Assembly (NCBI GenBank): GCA_004010275.1
Contig: RBWT01000038.1
Span: forward strand, 1-49,139
Length of the DNA: 49,139 nt
From: Streptomyces huasconensis
GTDB taxonomy: Bacteria > Actinomycetota > Actinomycetes > Streptomycetales > Streptomycetaceae
Direction: 5' to 3'
Shown here: positions 29,932-41,551 of the stretch, piece after piece
Layout: the number at the start of each line of letters is the position of its first letter
How positions within the stretch are numbered: position 1 is the first letter of the stretch
Program-made: the position numbers and the translations under genes
Notes under the pieces: generated by a model
The model's input: the letters and a program-made list of their open reading frames with translations, nothing else
What the model was told of the DNA's origin: nothing
The model's database searches: none

Positions 29932-30522
29932 TCAGATGGTGGTGACGACGTCCTCGTAGGCGAGGCGCGGGGAGCGCGGGAACCAGGCGTCGTCGCCCGG
30001 CTTGCCGATGTTGACGATCATCAGCGGGGTGTGGTCGTCGTCCAGGAACTCCTTCTGGACGCCCGCGAAGTCGAAGCCGGTCATCGGGCCCGCGGCGAGG
30101 CCGGCGGCGCGCACGCCCACGATGAAGTAGCCGGCCTGGAGCGTGGCGTTCACCAGCGCAGCCTGCTCACGGGCCGGGCGCTCGGCGAAGAAGACGTCCT
30201 TGGCCTGCGGGAAGTGCGGGAAGAGCGCCGGCAGCTCCTCGTGGAACTCGTTGTCGGCGGAGAGGATCGCGACCAGCGGGGCGGACGCGGTCTTCAGGCG
30301 GTTGCCCTCGGCCATGTGCGGGATCAGGCGCTCGCGGGCCTCGGGGGAGCGGACCAGGGTGACGCGCAGCGGCGACTGGTTGAAGGCGGTCGGGCCGTAC
30401 TTGACCAGGTCGTAGATCGCCTGGACCTGCTCCTCGGTGACCGGCTCGTCGGTGAAGGTGTTCGCGGTGCGGGCCTCGCGGAAGAGCAGGTCCTGGGCGG
30501 CGGGGTCAAGGGCGAGAGACAT
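29932..30522 (-). CDS. nitroreductase-family malonic semialdehyde reductase (RutE-like)
   Basis: The 196-residue protein matches the RutE/HadB branch of the nitroreductases: ARTANTFTDEPVTEEQ near the start, LVKYGPTAFNQSPLRVTLV near 38-58 (FMN-binding region), NATLQAGYFIVGVRAAGL near 125 and a terminal MIVNIGKPG. Members are FMN- and NAD(P)H-dependent; RutE reduces malonic semialdehyde during uracil breakdown. No other rut gene is nearby, so the substrate here may differ. ATG at 30522 follows GAAGG. Confidence 0.88.
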   Translation of the reverse strand: MSLALDPAAQDLLFREARTANTFTDEPVTEEQVQAIYDLVKYGPTAFNQSPLRVTLVRSPEARERLIPHMAEGNRLKTASAPLVAILSADNEFHEELPALFPHFPQAKDVFFAERPAREQAALVNATLQAGYFIVGVRAAGLAAGPMTGFDFAGVQKEFLDDDHTPLMIVNIGKPGDDAWFPRSPRLAYEDVVTTI

Positions 30523-30660
30523 GGATCAACCTTCTCGATACGTGCTGTGGATCAGCTGGCACGTCCGACCCTACGACAGGCGACGTTTAAGATTCAACAA
30601 AAGTCGCCCCGTCGTGATCCGCTTCACAGGTTTCATGGAGCTTTACAGGGCTTCGCCCGT

Positions 30661-30948
30661 TCAGTCCGTTGTGTCTGCTCTCTGTGTCGCCGCGCGGTCC
30701 GAGGCGACGGAGACGTCGTCACCGGCGCTCTCGCCCGCGAGGGCCGCGTCCAGGCGGGCGCGCGCGCCGTCCAGCCAGCGGCGGCACACCTTCGCCAGCT
30801 CCTCGCCCCGCTCCCACAGGGCGAGCGACTCCTCCAGTGTCGTACCACCGGTTTCGAGGCGGCGTACGACCTCGATCAGCTCGTCCCGCGCCTGCTCGTA
30901 CCCGAGGGCGTCCGCCGGGCCCGTGGCCTCGTCCGTCTTGCTGGTCAT
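30661..30948 (-). CDS. xseB: exodeoxyribonuclease VII small subunit
   Basis: The 95-residue protein contains the XseB motif YEQARDELIEVVRRLETGG followed by TLEESLALWERGEELAKVC, about residues 17-55. It forms the small subunits around XseA and is needed to regulate single-stranded DNA cutting. The last 25 residues are acidic and Ser/Ala-rich. It begins nine bases after the xseA stop, so the two are an operon. Confidence 0.93.
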   Translation of the reverse strand: MTSKTDEATGPADALGYEQARDELIEVVRRLETGGTTLEESLALWERGEELAKVCRRWLDGARARLDAALAGESAGDDVSVASDRAATQRADTTD

Positions 30949-30957
30949 GCGCCCACC

Positions 30958-32166
30958 CTAAATGTCGACTCGTACGGTGAATTCGCCCTCGGCGACCCGC
31001 GCCCGCAGCTCCTCGCCGGCGCTCGTGTCCTCCGGGGCACGGACGACCGCGCCGTCCGGCTTCTGCAGCACCGCGTACCCCCGCTGGAGGGTCGCCGCGG
31101 GGGAGAGGGCCACCACGCGCGCGTGCGTGTGGGTCAGCTCGGAGGCCGCCCGGTCCAGCAGGTGCCCGACCGTGCGGCGGGCGCGGTCGGTGAGCGCCGC
31201 GACCTGCTCCTCGCGCTCCTCGACCATGCGGTGCGGATGCTCCATGGAGGGGCGGCCCAGGGCGTGCGCGAGGCCGCGCTCCTCGCGGTCCAGGTAGGCG
31301 TCCACGCACCGCCGGGCACGGTCGCGCAGCCAGCGCACGCGCTCGTACTCCTCGCCGACGTCCGGTACGACCTTCTTGGCGGCGTCCGTGGGCGTGGAGG
31401 CCCGCAGGTCCGCCACGAGGTCGAGCAGCGGGCTGTCCGGCTCGTGCCCGATCGCGGAGACCACCGGTGTACGGCACGACGCGACCGCCCTGATCAGCTG
31501 CTCGTCCGAGAACGGCAGCAGGTCCTCCACGCTGCCGCCGCCCCGCGCCACGATGATCACGTCGACGTCGTCGAGCGCGTCCAGGTCCTTGACGGCCTGG
31601 ACGACCTGCGGCACCGCGTGCACGCCCTGGACGGGGACGTTGCGCACCTCGAAGCGGACGGCGGGCCAGCGGTGCCGGGCGTTCTCCAGGACGTCGCGCT
31701 CGGCGGCCGACGCGCGGCCGGTGACGAGGCCGATGAGCTGCGGCAGGAACGGCAGCGCCTTCTTGCGCTCCGGGGCGAAGAGGCCCTCCCCGGCGAGGCT
31801 CTTCTTCAGCTGTTCGATCCGCGCCAGCAGCTCACCGACGCCGACCGGCCTTATCTCGGCGGCCCGCAGGGACAGCTGCCCCCGCGGCGCATACCACTCC
31901 GGCTTGGCGTGGACGACGACGCGGGCGCCCTCCGAGACGACGTCCGCCACGGCGTCGAACACCTGGCGGTAGCACGTGACGCTCACCGAGATGTCGTGCG
32001 ACGGGTCGCGCAGCGTCAGGAAGACGACGCCGGCGCCGGGTCTGCGGGACAGCTGGGTGATCTGCCCCTCCACCCACACGGCACCGAGGCGGTCGATCCA
32101 GCCACCGATGAGCCGCGACACCTGCCCCACGGGGAGCGGGGCGTCCGCGGACGTGTTGAGAGCCAT
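30958..32166 (-). CDS. xseA: exodeoxyribonuclease VII large subunit
   Basis: The 402-residue protein has an N-terminal OB-fold ([25 protein letters not shown]) and a catalytic Exonuc_VII_L domain with [19 protein letters not shown], then [17 protein letters not shown] and [20 protein letters not shown], which hold the catalytic Asp/Glu residues. It degrades single-stranded DNA from both ends. It is a little shorter than the E. coli subunit because the coiled-coil region is smaller, which is normal for actinobacteria. TACGCT six bases before ATG 32166 points to a leaderless message. Operon with xseB. Confidence 0.95.
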   Translation of the reverse strand: MALNTSADAPLPVGQVSRLIGGWIDRLGAVWVEGQITQLSRRPGAGVVFLTLRDPSHDISVSVTCYRQVFDAVADVVSEGARVVVHAKPEWYAPRGQLSLRAAEIRPVGVGELLARIEQLKKSLAGEGLFAPERKKALPFLPQLIGLVTGRASAAERDVLENARHRWPAVRFEVRNVPVQGVHAVPQVVQAVKDLDALDDVDVIIVARGGGSVEDLLPFSDEQLIRAVASCRTPVVSAIGHEPDSPLLDLVADLRASTPTDAAKKVVPDVGEEYERVRWLRDRARRCVDAYLDREERGLAHALGRPSMEHPHRMVEEREEQVAALTDRARRTVGHLLDRAASELTHTHARVVALSPAATLQRGYAVLQKPDGAVVRAPEDTSAGEELRARVAEGEFTVRVDI

Positions 32167-32263
32167 GCGGCGAGCGTAGCGGGAGGGTGTGACAGCGCCT
32201 CGCGCCGTGTGCGTACGGAGGGCTGCCGTGTACGTACGGATGTCTGCGTGTACGTACGGAGAT

Positions 32264-33670
32264 CTAGAGATCCGCCCGCCGCGCCCGCTGCACGAAGAGC
32301 ACCACGAGCCCGACCGCCAGCCACACCGCCCCCACCACCTGCGCCGACCCCGACGCCTCCCAGATGACGGCCACCACGATCGCCGCCCCGAGCACCGGCA
32401 CCAGCAGATGCCGCCACCAGCTGAAACCGTCCTCCCGGTGCCGCACCGCGAACCACCCCACCACGCTCGCGTGCAGCAGCAGGAACGCGGTGAGCGCGCC
32501 GATGTCCACCACCGAGACCAGGTGGTCCATGCCGTCGTCGCGCCGCGCCGCCCAGACCGCGGCGACCAGCGTCACCACGGCCGCGCACAGCAGCGCGATC
32601 CGCGGCGTACCGGAGTCCGTCCGGGACAAGGCCTTCGGCAGCCGCCGCGCCCGCGCCATCGCGAACAGCAGCCGCCCCGCCGCGGCCTGCCCCGCCAGCG
32701 CCGCGAACGCCGCGCCGATCGCCTTGCTGACGGCCACCAGGTCGTGCAGCCACGCGCCCGCCGCCGAGTTCACGGCATCGTAGAAAGCGGTCCCTTGCTT
32801 GCCGGGCTCGGCGGCCAGTTCGGCCGACGACACCGGCTCCAGGAGGGCCACCAGGTACGTCTGGGCGATGAACAGCACGCCCGCCAGCGCCAGACAGAAC
32901 AGCACCGCCCGCGCGACCTTCGCCGAGCCGCCCGTCACCTCCTCCGCGAAGGAGGCGATCGCGTCGAAGCCCAGGTAGGACAGGACGGCGATCGACACCG
33001 CGCCCACCACCGCCGAGAGCGCGAACGCGCCCTGCGAACCGTCGCCCGTGAGGGGCGAGAGCCAGTCCCGCTGCGCCCCGTCCCGGACCAGGACGACCAC
33101 GGCCGCGACGACGAAGACCAGCAGGACCACGATCTCCATGGCGAGCACCGCGAAGCCGACCCGCGCGGCCGTGCGCACGCCCCACAGGTTGAGGGCGGTC
33201 GTGATGAGCACCGCGAGCGCCGTCCACACCCACCGCGACACCGAGGGGACCAGCGAGTTCATGGCGATGCCGGAGAACAGGTAGGCGACCGCCGGGATCA
33301 GCAGGTAGTCCAGCATCGCCATCCACCCGGCGATGAACCCCGGACCCTTGCCGAGCCCCACGCGCGCGTACGCGAAGACGGACCCCGCCTGGGGGACCAC
33401 CCGCACCATCTGGGCGTAACTGAACGCGGTGAAGGCCATCGCGACGGTGGCGATCAGGTAGACGAGGGCGACGGCGCCGTGCGACTTCGCGTCGAGCGTC
33501 CCGAAGACACCGACCGGGGCCATCGGGGCGATGAAGAGAAGGCCGTAGACGACGAGGTCCCGGAAGCCGAGACTGCGCCGCAGCTCTGTGCCCCCGGCAG
33601 GCTCATGCCCCGCGGAGTGGACTCCCTTGCCGGAGGGCTGGGCTCCCTGGCCGGCGGACTGATCGGACAT
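32264..33670 (-). CDS. APC-family amino acid permease
   Basis: The 468-residue protein has about 12 predicted membrane helices and the APC pattern: [19 protein letters not shown] at the first helix, [19 protein letters not shown] near helix 3, [19 protein letters not shown] near helix 6, and [16 protein letters not shown]. It likely imports an amino acid, but the specificity is not readable. ATG at 33670 has GGAGG five bases upstream, so it is favoured over the ATG at 33688. Upstream, on the leader side, are three tandem copies of AGATCAACGC. Confidence 0.88.
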   Translation of the reverse strand: MSDQSAGQGAQPSGKGVHSAGHEPAGGTELRRSLGFRDLVVYGLLFIAPMAPVGVFGTLDAKSHGAVALVYLIATVAMAFTAFSYAQMVRVVPQAGSVFAYARVGLGKGPGFIAGWMAMLDYLLIPAVAYLFSGIAMNSLVPSVSRWVWTALAVLITTALNLWGVRTAARVGFAVLAMEIVVLLVFVVAAVVVLVRDGAQRDWLSPLTGDGSQGAFALSAVVGAVSIAVLSYLGFDAIASFAEEVTGGSAKVARAVLFCLALAGVLFIAQTYLVALLEPVSSAELAAEPGKQGTAFYDAVNSAAGAWLHDLVAVSKAIGAAFAALAGQAAAGRLLFAMARARRLPKALSRTDSGTPRIALLCAAVVTLVAAVWAARRDDGMDHLVSVVDIGALTAFLLLHASVVGWFAVRHREDGFSWWRHLLVPVLGAAIVVAVIWEASGSAQVVGAVWLAVGLVVLFVQRARRADL

Positions 33671-33681
33671 CGTGCCTCCGT

Positions 33682-33717
33682 AGATCAACGCATGAGATCA
33701 ACGCGGGAGATCAACGC
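33682..33717. repeat. three tandem AGATCAACGC repeats, period 13
   Basis: AGATCAACGC occurs at 33682-33691, 33695-33704 and 33708-33717, with three varying bases between copies. It lies 11-47 bases upstream of the permease start codon, in the divergent space shared with ispH. Regular spacing suggests repeated binding sites; this is inference. Confidence 0.75.
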
Positions 33718-33756
33718 AGCCTCCAGTCTCCCCAACCGGGCGATCCTTGACGCGCT

Positions 33757-33795
33757 GGACGCGGCCTAACGATGCCCGGACGCGGCCTTACGATG
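33757..33795 (+). repeat. 21-bp tandem duplication over the ispH -10 region
   Basis: An 18-base unit (GGACGCGGCCTAACGATG) at 33757-33774 recurs at 33778-33795 with one change (A to T at base 12), period 21. The downstream copy contains TACGAT at 33789-33794, a good -10 seven bases before the ispH ATG; the upstream copy has AACGAT at the same place. Confidence 0.75.
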
Positions 33796-33801
33796 GTGGG
33801 C

Positions 33802-34785
33802 ATGACTGCAACGCCTGGCTCCCGCCGTGTCCTGCTCGCCGCTCCCCGTGGCTACTGCGCGGGCGTGGACCGTGCCGTGATCGCCGTCGAGAAGGCCCTG
33901 GAGCAGTACGGGGCCCCGATCTACGTACGCCACGAGATCGTCCACAACAAGTACGTGGTGCAGACGCTGGAGAAGAAGGGCGCCATCTTCGTCGACGAGA
34001 CGGCGGAGGTCCCCGAGGGCTCCATCGTCATGTTCTCCGCGCACGGCGTGGCCCCGACCGTCCACGCGGAGGCCGCCGAGCGCAAGCTGGCGACGATCGA
34101 CGCGACGTGCCCGCTGGTCACCAAGGTCCACAAGGAAGCCGTGCGGTTCGCCAAGGAGGACTTCGACATCCTCCTGATCGGCCACGAGGGCCACGAGGAA
34201 GTCATCGGCACGTCCGGTGAGGCGCCCGACCACATCACGCTCGTGGACGGCCCCGAGGACGTGGCGAACGTCGAGGTGCGCGACCCCGACAAGGTCGTCT
34301 GGCTCTCCCAGACCACGCTCTCCGTCGACGAGACGATGGAGACGGTCGACGCCCTGAAGAACAAGTTCCCGAACCTCCTCTCGCCGCCCAGCGACGACAT
34401 CTGCTACGCCACGCAGAACCGCCAGATCGCGGTCAAGAAGCTCGCGGAGGACGCCGATCTCGTCATCGTCGTCGGCTCCAAGAACTCCTCCAACTCGATC
34501 CGCATGGTCGAGGTCGCCCTCGACGCCGGCGCCCCCGCCTCCCACCTGGTGGACAACGCCGACGAGATCGACGAGGCCTGGCTGGAGGGCGTGACCACGG
34601 TCGGCCTGACCTCGGGCGCCTCCGTGCCGGACGTCCTGGTCGACGGCGTCATCGAGTGGCTCGCCGAGCGGGGTTACGGCGACGTGGAGACGGTGAAGAC
34701 CGCCGAGGAGTCGATCACCTTCTCGCTGCCGAAGGAGCTGCGCAGGGACCTGCGCGCGGAGGCGGCGGAGCTGTCACAGCGCTGA
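33802..34785 (+). CDS. ispH: 4-hydroxy-3-methylbut-2-enyl diphosphate reductase IspH
   Basis: The 327-residue protein carries the three Fe-S cysteines of IspH, in [25 protein letters not shown] and [11 protein letters not shown], and the conserved HGV loop in MFSAHGVAP. It makes isopentenyl and dimethylallyl diphosphate in the last step of the MEP pathway, which supplies the UppS reaction. ATG at 33802 is chosen over an ATG at 33772 because a TACGAT -10 lies seven bases before it, indicating a leaderless message. Confidence 0.95.
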   Translation: MTATPGSRRVLLAAPRGYCAGVDRAVIAVEKALEQYGAPIYVRHEIVHNKYVVQTLEKKGAIFVDETAEVPEGSIVMFSAHGVAPTVHAEAAERKLATIDATCPLVTKVHKEAVRFAKEDFDILLIGHEGHEEVIGTSGEAPDHITLVDGPEDVANVEVRDPDKVVWLSQTTLSVDETMETVDALKNKFPNLLSPPSDDICYATQNRQIAVKKLAEDADLVIVVGSKNSSNSIRMVEVALDAGAPASHLVDNADEIDEAWLEGVTTVGLTSGASVPDVLVDGVIEWLAERGYGDVETVKTAEESITFSLPKELRRDLRAEAAELSQR

Positions 34786-34794
34786 CCCTCCCCG

Positions 34795-34807
34795 TAACGT
34801 GGGGGCC
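34795..34807 (+). promoter_or_regulatory. -10 element for leaderless ppgK
   Basis: TAACGT at 34795-34800 ends seven bases before ATG 34808. The gene begins only 22 bases after the ispH stop, so it may also be read from ispH. Confidence 0.5.
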
Positions 34808-35551
34808 ATGCAGATCTTCGGTGTGGACATCGGCGGTTCCGGGATCAAGGGTGCGCCCGTAGACCTGGACCGCGGAGACCTGGCGCAAGAGCGGCACAAG
34901 GTGCTGACCCCGCATCCGGCGACGCCGGACGCGGTGGTCGAGGGTGTGTGCGAGGTGGTGGAGCACTTCGGCTGGACGGGGCCCGTAGGGGCCACGTTCC
35001 CCGGCGTGATCACCGACGGCACGGCCCGCACGGCCGCCAACGTCGACAAGAGCTGGATCGGCACGGACATCCGCAAGCTGGTCTCGGACCGGCTCGGCGG
35101 CGCCCCCGTGACCGTCCTGAACGACGCGGACGCGGCGGGCGTCGCGGAGATGCACTTCGGCGCGGGCCAGGGGTGCACGGGCACGGTCCTGATGCTCACC
35201 CTGGGCACCGGCATCGGCAGCGCCCTGTTCACCGGCGGCCGCCTGGTGCCCAACACCGAGCTGGGCCACCTCGAACTGCACGGCCACGACGCGGAGAAGA
35301 AGGCCTCCTCCAAGGCGCGTGAGGACGAGGAGCTGAGCTGGGAGCACTGGGCGCGGCGCGTCCAGAAGTACCTCGCGCACGTGGAGATGCTGTTCTCGCC
35401 CGAGCTGTTCATCATCGGCGGCGGCGTGAGCCGCAAGGCGCACAAGTTCCTGCCGCTGATCGAGGGCATCCGGGCGGAGATCGTCCCCGCCCAGCTCCAG
35501 AACAACGCGGGGATCGTGGGGGCGGCGATGGCGGCGGCGGGAGAGGCGTAA
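34808..35551 (+). CDS. ppgK: polyphosphate glucokinase (ROK family)
   Basis: The 247-residue protein has the N-terminal phosphate loop [43 protein letters not shown] and [15 protein letters not shown]. It fits the PpgK branch of ROK kinases, which phosphorylate glucose with polyphosphate or ATP and lack the ROK zinc motif, which is also absent here. ATG at 34808 is chosen rather than 34799 because of its -10 at 34795-34800. The gene is 22 bases after ispH and may be co-transcribed. Confidence 0.92.
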   Translation: MQIFGVDIGGSGIKGAPVDLDRGDLAQERHKVLTPHPATPDAVVEGVCEVVEHFGWTGPVGATFPGVITDGTARTAANVDKSWIGTDIRKLVSDRLGGAPVTVLNDADAAGVAEMHFGAGQGCTGTVLMLTLGTGIGSALFTGGRLVPNTELGHLELHGHDAEKKASSKAREDEELSWEHWARRVQKYLAHVEMLFSPELFIIGGGVSRKAHKFLPLIEGIRAEIVPAQLQNNAGIVGAAMAAAGEA

Positions 35552-35557
35552 GGGCTC

Positions 35558-35587
35558 GCACCTCCCCGTTTCGAGGCGGGCGGGTGC
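35558..35587. terminator. imperfect hairpin between ppgK and the DUF6542 gene
   Basis: GCACCTCCCCG (35558-35568) pairs with CGGGCGGGTGC (35577-35587) with mismatches. It lies between convergent gene ends. Confidence 0.45.
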
Positions 35588-35595
35588 TCCGATGG

Positions 35596-36225
35596 TCATG
35601 CGGCGGGGACGCGTTTCTCGTCCGGCCGTCGGGGCGCCGGCCGCGGGGTCCTGCGGCGTTCGGTCATCAGCCGGATCTTGCGTACGGTCACGATGAGCCC
35701 GGCGACGAGCGTGCCGCCGTAGAGCCATCCCGCGTGCAGCGCCAGCGCGGTCACGAGCCCCATGACGTGCCCGCCGATGCCGCCGGAGCCCCCCGAGATC
35801 GGCATGATCCCGGCGGCGAAGGCGATCGGCACGGCCACCGGCGCGGCGACCAGGTCCGCCGGCCGCACCCACAGCGCGGTGAGCGCGGCCACGGGCACGA
35901 ACAGCACGCCGTACGCGACGAGGGAACCGTCGAACAGCAGCCACAGCAGGCAGGCGAGCAGGAACATCACGGCCGCGCAGAACAGCCCGCTGCCGAGCCC
36001 CGTCAGGCGCGGGTTCGGCATCCCCCGCAGTCGGCGGTAGAGCGGGGAGCGGCGCAGCGCCCGTACGAACGGCGGGACGGGATGGCGAGGACGAGCCGCG
36101 GCCCGGTACACCGGTCCGGGCTCGGCGACTCTGCCCTGCGGGGGCAGCGGTGCGGTCCGGCGGGGCCGGGCCGCCGCGGCGGCCTTCGGGTCGGGCTGAG
36201 GGGGACGCGTCCTGTGTTGCTCCAC
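35596..36225 (-). CDS. DUF6542-type membrane protein
   Basis: The 209-residue product has a Pro/Arg/Ala-rich cytosolic N terminus (about residues 1-70), then about four membrane segments (LGSGLFCAAVMFLLACLLWLL, VLFVPVAALTALWV, PVAVPIAFAAGIM, HAGWLYGGTLVAGLIVTV) and a basic tail. The family is of unknown function. The start is GTG at 36225; TAGGTT lies six bases before it, suggesting a leaderless message. Divergent from ychF. Confidence 0.75.
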   Translation of the reverse strand: MEQHRTRPPQPDPKAAAAARPRRTAPLPPQGRVAEPGPVYRAAARPRHPVPPFVRALRRSPLYRRLRGMPNPRLTGLGSGLFCAAVMFLLACLLWLLFDGSLVAYGVLFVPVAALTALWVRPADLVAAPVAVPIAFAAGIMPISGGSGGIGGHVMGLVTALALHAGWLYGGTLVAGLIVTVRKIRLMTERRRTPRPAPRRPDEKRVPAA

Positions 36226-36449
36226 TGGACCAACCTAGGTCGGCCGCCGCGCGGAATCAGGCACGGGACACGCCCTTTGGGTGACCTTGGCCATGCGTTC
36301 GACAGGGCGGAGCCCGGCGGACGGCCGACCGGAGGAGCCGGTTGCGGCACGCCGTAGACTGGTGGATCGGCCCACGTACGAAGCGCACGCACCAAGCGCG
36401 GGTACGAAGGGACCGCCCCACCCAGCCCTGACGTACGGGAAGTCGCAAC

Positions 36450-37533
<1,084 letters not shown>

Positions 37534-37538
<5 letters not shown>

Positions 37539-37555
37539 TTGATGATGCAATCAAA
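37534..37555 (+). terminator. AT-rich hairpin overlapping the ychF stop
   Basis: TTTGATTG (37534-37541) pairs with CAATCAAA (37548-37555), overlapping the ychF stop codon. AT-rich stems are unusual for this window and mark where composition changes. Confidence 0.55.
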
Positions 37556-37583
37556 TTTCCATCCTGCAGAGTTGCATGTCAGC

Positions 37584-37610
37584 GGGGCCCCTTAGTCCGA
37601 GATGGGCCCC
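37584..37610. terminator. second hairpin downstream of ychF
   Basis: GGGGCCC (37584-37590) pairs with GGGCCCC (37604-37610) around a 13-base loop. Confidence 0.5.
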
Positions 37611-37949
37611 TCTGGTGGCTCAATGAAGGTCTAGTGGCGCTTTGAGGCTGGCTGCTGCCCCAGGGGCCGGAAGTGATCACCTGTCGGCACCTGGCGGCCA
37701 CCCCGGGATGCTGCCCCGTGCTGACATTGTGATTTCGGTACTACCTCTGGAGCTAGCTCGCGGTAGTGAACGCAGGTCTGGCGCTCGAGACGGGCACGCC
37801 AAACTGTCCTTGCACGGGTGGTGGTCGCGAGGCAGTGGATCTTGCCGTGAAGGGTTTATTTGCCAGATCAGAGCCCTTAGTTGGGCATAGGCTGAGAGGT
37901 CTTGTCACAGGTAGGGGCCCGATGTGGCCTGGTCAGGGAGCAGCAGCGT
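37611..37949. other. gene-free left flank of the defence island
   Basis: No open frame here has streptomycete coding character. The stretch is less GC-biased than the flanks (for example GACATTGTGATTTCGGTACTACC) and holds no transposase, tRNA or clear attachment repeat. It probably contains the hsdR promoter. Confidence 0.45.
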
Positions 37950-40900
37950 ATGAGCGGGCATGAACGGCGTCGTGAGCAAGTCCCGGAGTCGTTGAAGGCA
38001 GCAGCCCGGAGGTCTCCCAACTTCGGGCGGCTCTACGCGATGCAGCCCCTGCTGGCGATCTACGGCGCACAGGCCGAGCAGTCCGTCTTCACCAACCCCA
38101 ACGTCTCGTACGTCGCTTCCGGCCAGTTCGGCGAGGTGCTTGCCGAGGAGCTGGTGCAGCGGGCCGGGGTGCGGGTCGAGGGAACCCGGCAGATCGACCG
38201 GCTGGCCGGACTCCAACGCGCTGGTCTGCTCCCTGGTCGAACTCGGGATGCCTTTGACACGCTCCGCCGAGGGCGCAATGACGCCGCGCATAATCACCTC
38301 TTCGACACCAGCAAGGCCCTCAAGGCCGTCGAACTCTGCTTTCACCTCGGCCAGTTCTTCTCCCGCGCGATCGACGACGTGCGAGAGATCGCTGCGTTCG
38401 TGCCGCCCCAGCTGCCTAGTGAGGTGGCGGGCGGATCCGCCGAGCTGGCCGAACTCCGCGAGGCGCTCGGTCGCTACCAACGCACCCTCGCCGAGTCCCG
38501 AACTCGCCTCAGCGAGGTTGGTGACCGGCTGGAGGCCGAGCGGCGCGGCCGGGAGGAGGCCGAAAGGCTAACCGAGGCCGCTGAGCGGGCCCGTGCTGAG
38601 TCCGAGGCGGAGGTGGCCTGCCACCGGGACGAGATCGAGCGGCTCCGGCGCGCCCACCAGGACCGTTACGACCAGGAGCGCCTCAAGCCCCGACCGGTCA
38701 GCGTCAACGCCCGTGAGGCGATCGTCGCCCGCGCCCAGCGGCCCGAGCCGCTCAACGAGGTACAGGCTCGCGTCCGCATCGACGAGATGCTCACCCAGGC
38801 TGGCTGGACGGTCCAGAACTACGCCGACCTCAACCCGCTCGCCTCCCAGGGCGTCGCGGTCCGAGAGTTCAGCCTGGCCACCGGCCGCGCCGATTACGTC
38901 CTTTATGTCGATGGCATGATCGTCGGCGTCATCGAGGCCAAGCGTGAGGGCACCCCCTTGGCCGGCGCCCTCGCGCAGAACGAGCGGTACGCGGGCGGTG
39001 TCCTCAAGGAGCACTCCATGGCGGTCTGGCGCGAGGGGGAACCGTTTGCCTTCCGCTACGCCACCACCGGCGCCGAGACGTTCTTCCTCAACCTTCTCGA
39101 CCCGCACGCCCGCTCCCGCTCGGTTTTCGCCTTCCACCGCCCGGAGACCTTCGCCGCCTGGATGAAGCGGGCCACAGAGCGCCCGAACACTCCCACCTTT
39201 CGGGCCGCCCTGCGCACCGCGCTGCCGGTCCTTGAGTCGCACGACCTGCGGACGGCACAGGAGGAGGCGATCGTCGGCCTGGAGAGTTCACTCGCCCAGG
39301 ACAAGCCGCGCGCCCTGATCCAGATGGCCACCGGGGCGGGCAAGACCTACACCGCGGTCACCGAGTCGTACCGGCTGCTCAAGCACGCGCGTGCGCGCCG
39401 CATCCTCTTCCTCGTCGACCGCAACAACCTCGGCCGCCAGGCCAAGGCCGAGTTCGATCGCTACAAGACGCCGGACGAGAACCGCAAGTTCACCGACCTC
39501 TACAACGTCGACTCGCTCGGCCGGTCCGGTCTCCAGGAGACGTCCTCCGTTGTCATCTCCACGATCCAGCGCATGTACGCGCTCCTTAAGGGCGAGCCGC
39601 TGGAGGACACTGCTGAGGCAGAGGACCGCGAGGACACCTCCACTCTCGACGAGAACTACATGACCGACAGCCCGGTCACCGTCGAGTACAACCCGGCCGT
39701 CCCGATCGAGTCCTTCGACTTGATCGTCATCGACGAGTGCCACCGCTCCATCTATGGCCTGTGGCGTGGCGTCCTGGACTACTTCGACGCCCACCTGGTC
39801 GGCCTCACCGCCACCCCTACCCGGCAGACCAAGGGTTTCTTCGACGGCAACATGGTCTCCGAGTACACCTACGAGCAAGCCGTCGCTGACGGCGTCAACG
39901 TCGACTTCGACGTGGTCACCATGGACTCCTCCATACGGGAGGACGGCGGCGCGAAGATCGACAAGGGGACGACGGTCCGTATCCGCGACCGTAAGACTCG
40001 CGCCCAGCGTTACGAGGAGCTGGACGAGGACTTCGTGTACACGGTCGGCCAGATCGGCCGCACGGTGATCGCCGAGGACGAGATTCGGGCCGTCCTCACT
40101 GCGTACAAGAACAACTGGCAGCGCTGGTTCCCCGGCCGGACCGAACTGCCCAAGACGCTAATCTTCGCGGCGAGCGATGACCACGCGGACGAGGTCCTCA
40201 AACAGGTCAAGGAGGTCTTCGGGCGAGGTGACGCCTTTGCCAAGAAGATCACCTACCGCTCCCGGGACAAGGGCGACGACCCCGAGCAGCTCGTCAACGA
40301 CCTGCGGAACTCGCCGCTGCTACGGGTCGCCGTCACGGTCGACATGATCGCCACAGGTACGGACGTCAAGGCCCTGGAGTGCGTGATATTCCTGCGGGCC
40401 GTTCGCAGCCCCGTCCTCTTCGAGCAGATGAAGGGACGCGGCGCCCGCACGATCGACGCCGACGACCTGAAGGCGGTCACCCCGGATCCGGCCGCCGACC
40501 TCGCCAAGGACCGTTTCGTCCTGGTCGACGCAGTGGGCGTCACCGCCTCGCCGTTGGTCGACACCCGCCCGATGCTGCCTCCGGACGGCGCAGTCTCAGC
40601 CTGGCCAAGCTGATGGACAAGGCGGGCAGCCGCTCGCTGACGGCTGAGCAGGCTGAGACACTCGGGCGCAGGCTGGCCCGGCTTGATCGCAAGCTCACCA
40701 AGGAGGAGCGGGAACGGATCGAGCAGGCGTCGGGTGGTGTGCCACTGGCGGACATGGTCCGGAAGATCACCGACGCGGTGGACGTGGACACCCAGGACCG
40801 GGCATACCGGGAGGGCGGCGCGGACCACGCGCGGCGACTGGTCCACGACTCGGTCGCGACTCTGACCACCCACCCGGAACTACGGAAGCTGATCATCGGC

Positions 40901-41551
40901 ATCAAACAACAGCATGACCTCACGTACGACGCGACGACCGAGGTCACGCTGAAGATGAACGAGGTCCCGAGGGAGGAGCGGGCAGCGAAGGAACTGGCGG
41001 AATGGCGCCAGCTCCTGGACAGCCGCAAGCGCGACGAGACGGCGGCGGAGGCGATCGCCCTCCAGGTGATCCTCGGCAGCGGATCTCGGGTCCGTCCGCA
41101 AGAGGCGCGGGCCCACCTGAAGGAGCTGATGGCCTCCATCAAGGCGACCAAGAGGACCTGGACACCGAAGGTCATCTGGGACCACTACGAGCTGGTCGGC
41201 GAGGCGGCTGAGTCGCTGTCGAAGACGGCCGGCCTGGGCGACCTCATGAACCTCGTCCGCTACACGCTCGGCGCGGACGACCAGCTTCGCCCGTACCGTA
41301 CGGTGGTCGAGGAGCGCTTCGAAGGCTGGCTGCTGCGGCAGAGTCAGGCGGGTGCGGAATTCACGGATGACCAGCTGTGGTGGCTGCACCGAATCAAGGA
41401 CGCGATCGTGGTCGACCTGGGCATGGAACGTGAGGACTTCGGCCACATGCCGTTCTCAGAAAAGGGCGGCGGCTCAGGCTTCGTGAACGCTTTCGGTGGC
41501 AGGAACCAGGCACTGGAACTGTTGGACGAGCTGAATCGGGAATTGGCTTGA
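37950..41551 (+). CDS. hsdR: type I restriction endonuclease subunit HsdR, EcoEI-like (one frameshift)
   Basis: The reconstructed product is 1,200 residues; 3,602 plus one base is 1,201 codons. The frame changes near 40600 (MLPPDGAVS to SLAKLMDKAG). Domains: a DUF4145/HEPN-like segment with R109-N-D-A-A-H114 (about 20-150), a Glu/Arg coiled coil (about 165-225), an HsdR nuclease with D315 and E329-A-K331, a helicase with Walker A K465, D595-E-C-H598 and TATPTRQT, and an EcoEI-type C-terminal domain after the break. It translocates DNA and cuts at a distance when the site is unmethylated. ATG at 37950 follows AGGGAG (37935-37940). If the break is real, the C-terminal part needed for HsdM/HsdS binding is lost. 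Confidence 0.88.

Noticed and set aside
29467..32367. A 966-residue plus-strand open frame across the nitroreductase and xseBA
   Set aside because: It crosses four well-supported genes and two terminators, and its translation has no recognisable domain.
32189..33769. A 526-residue open frame antisense to the APC permease
   Set aside because: His/Arg/Asp-rich shadow of a 12-helix membrane protein.
37611..37949. Possible attachment site or tRNA at the island's left edge
   Set aside because: No tRNA sequence and no direct repeat shared with the right edge could be seen.
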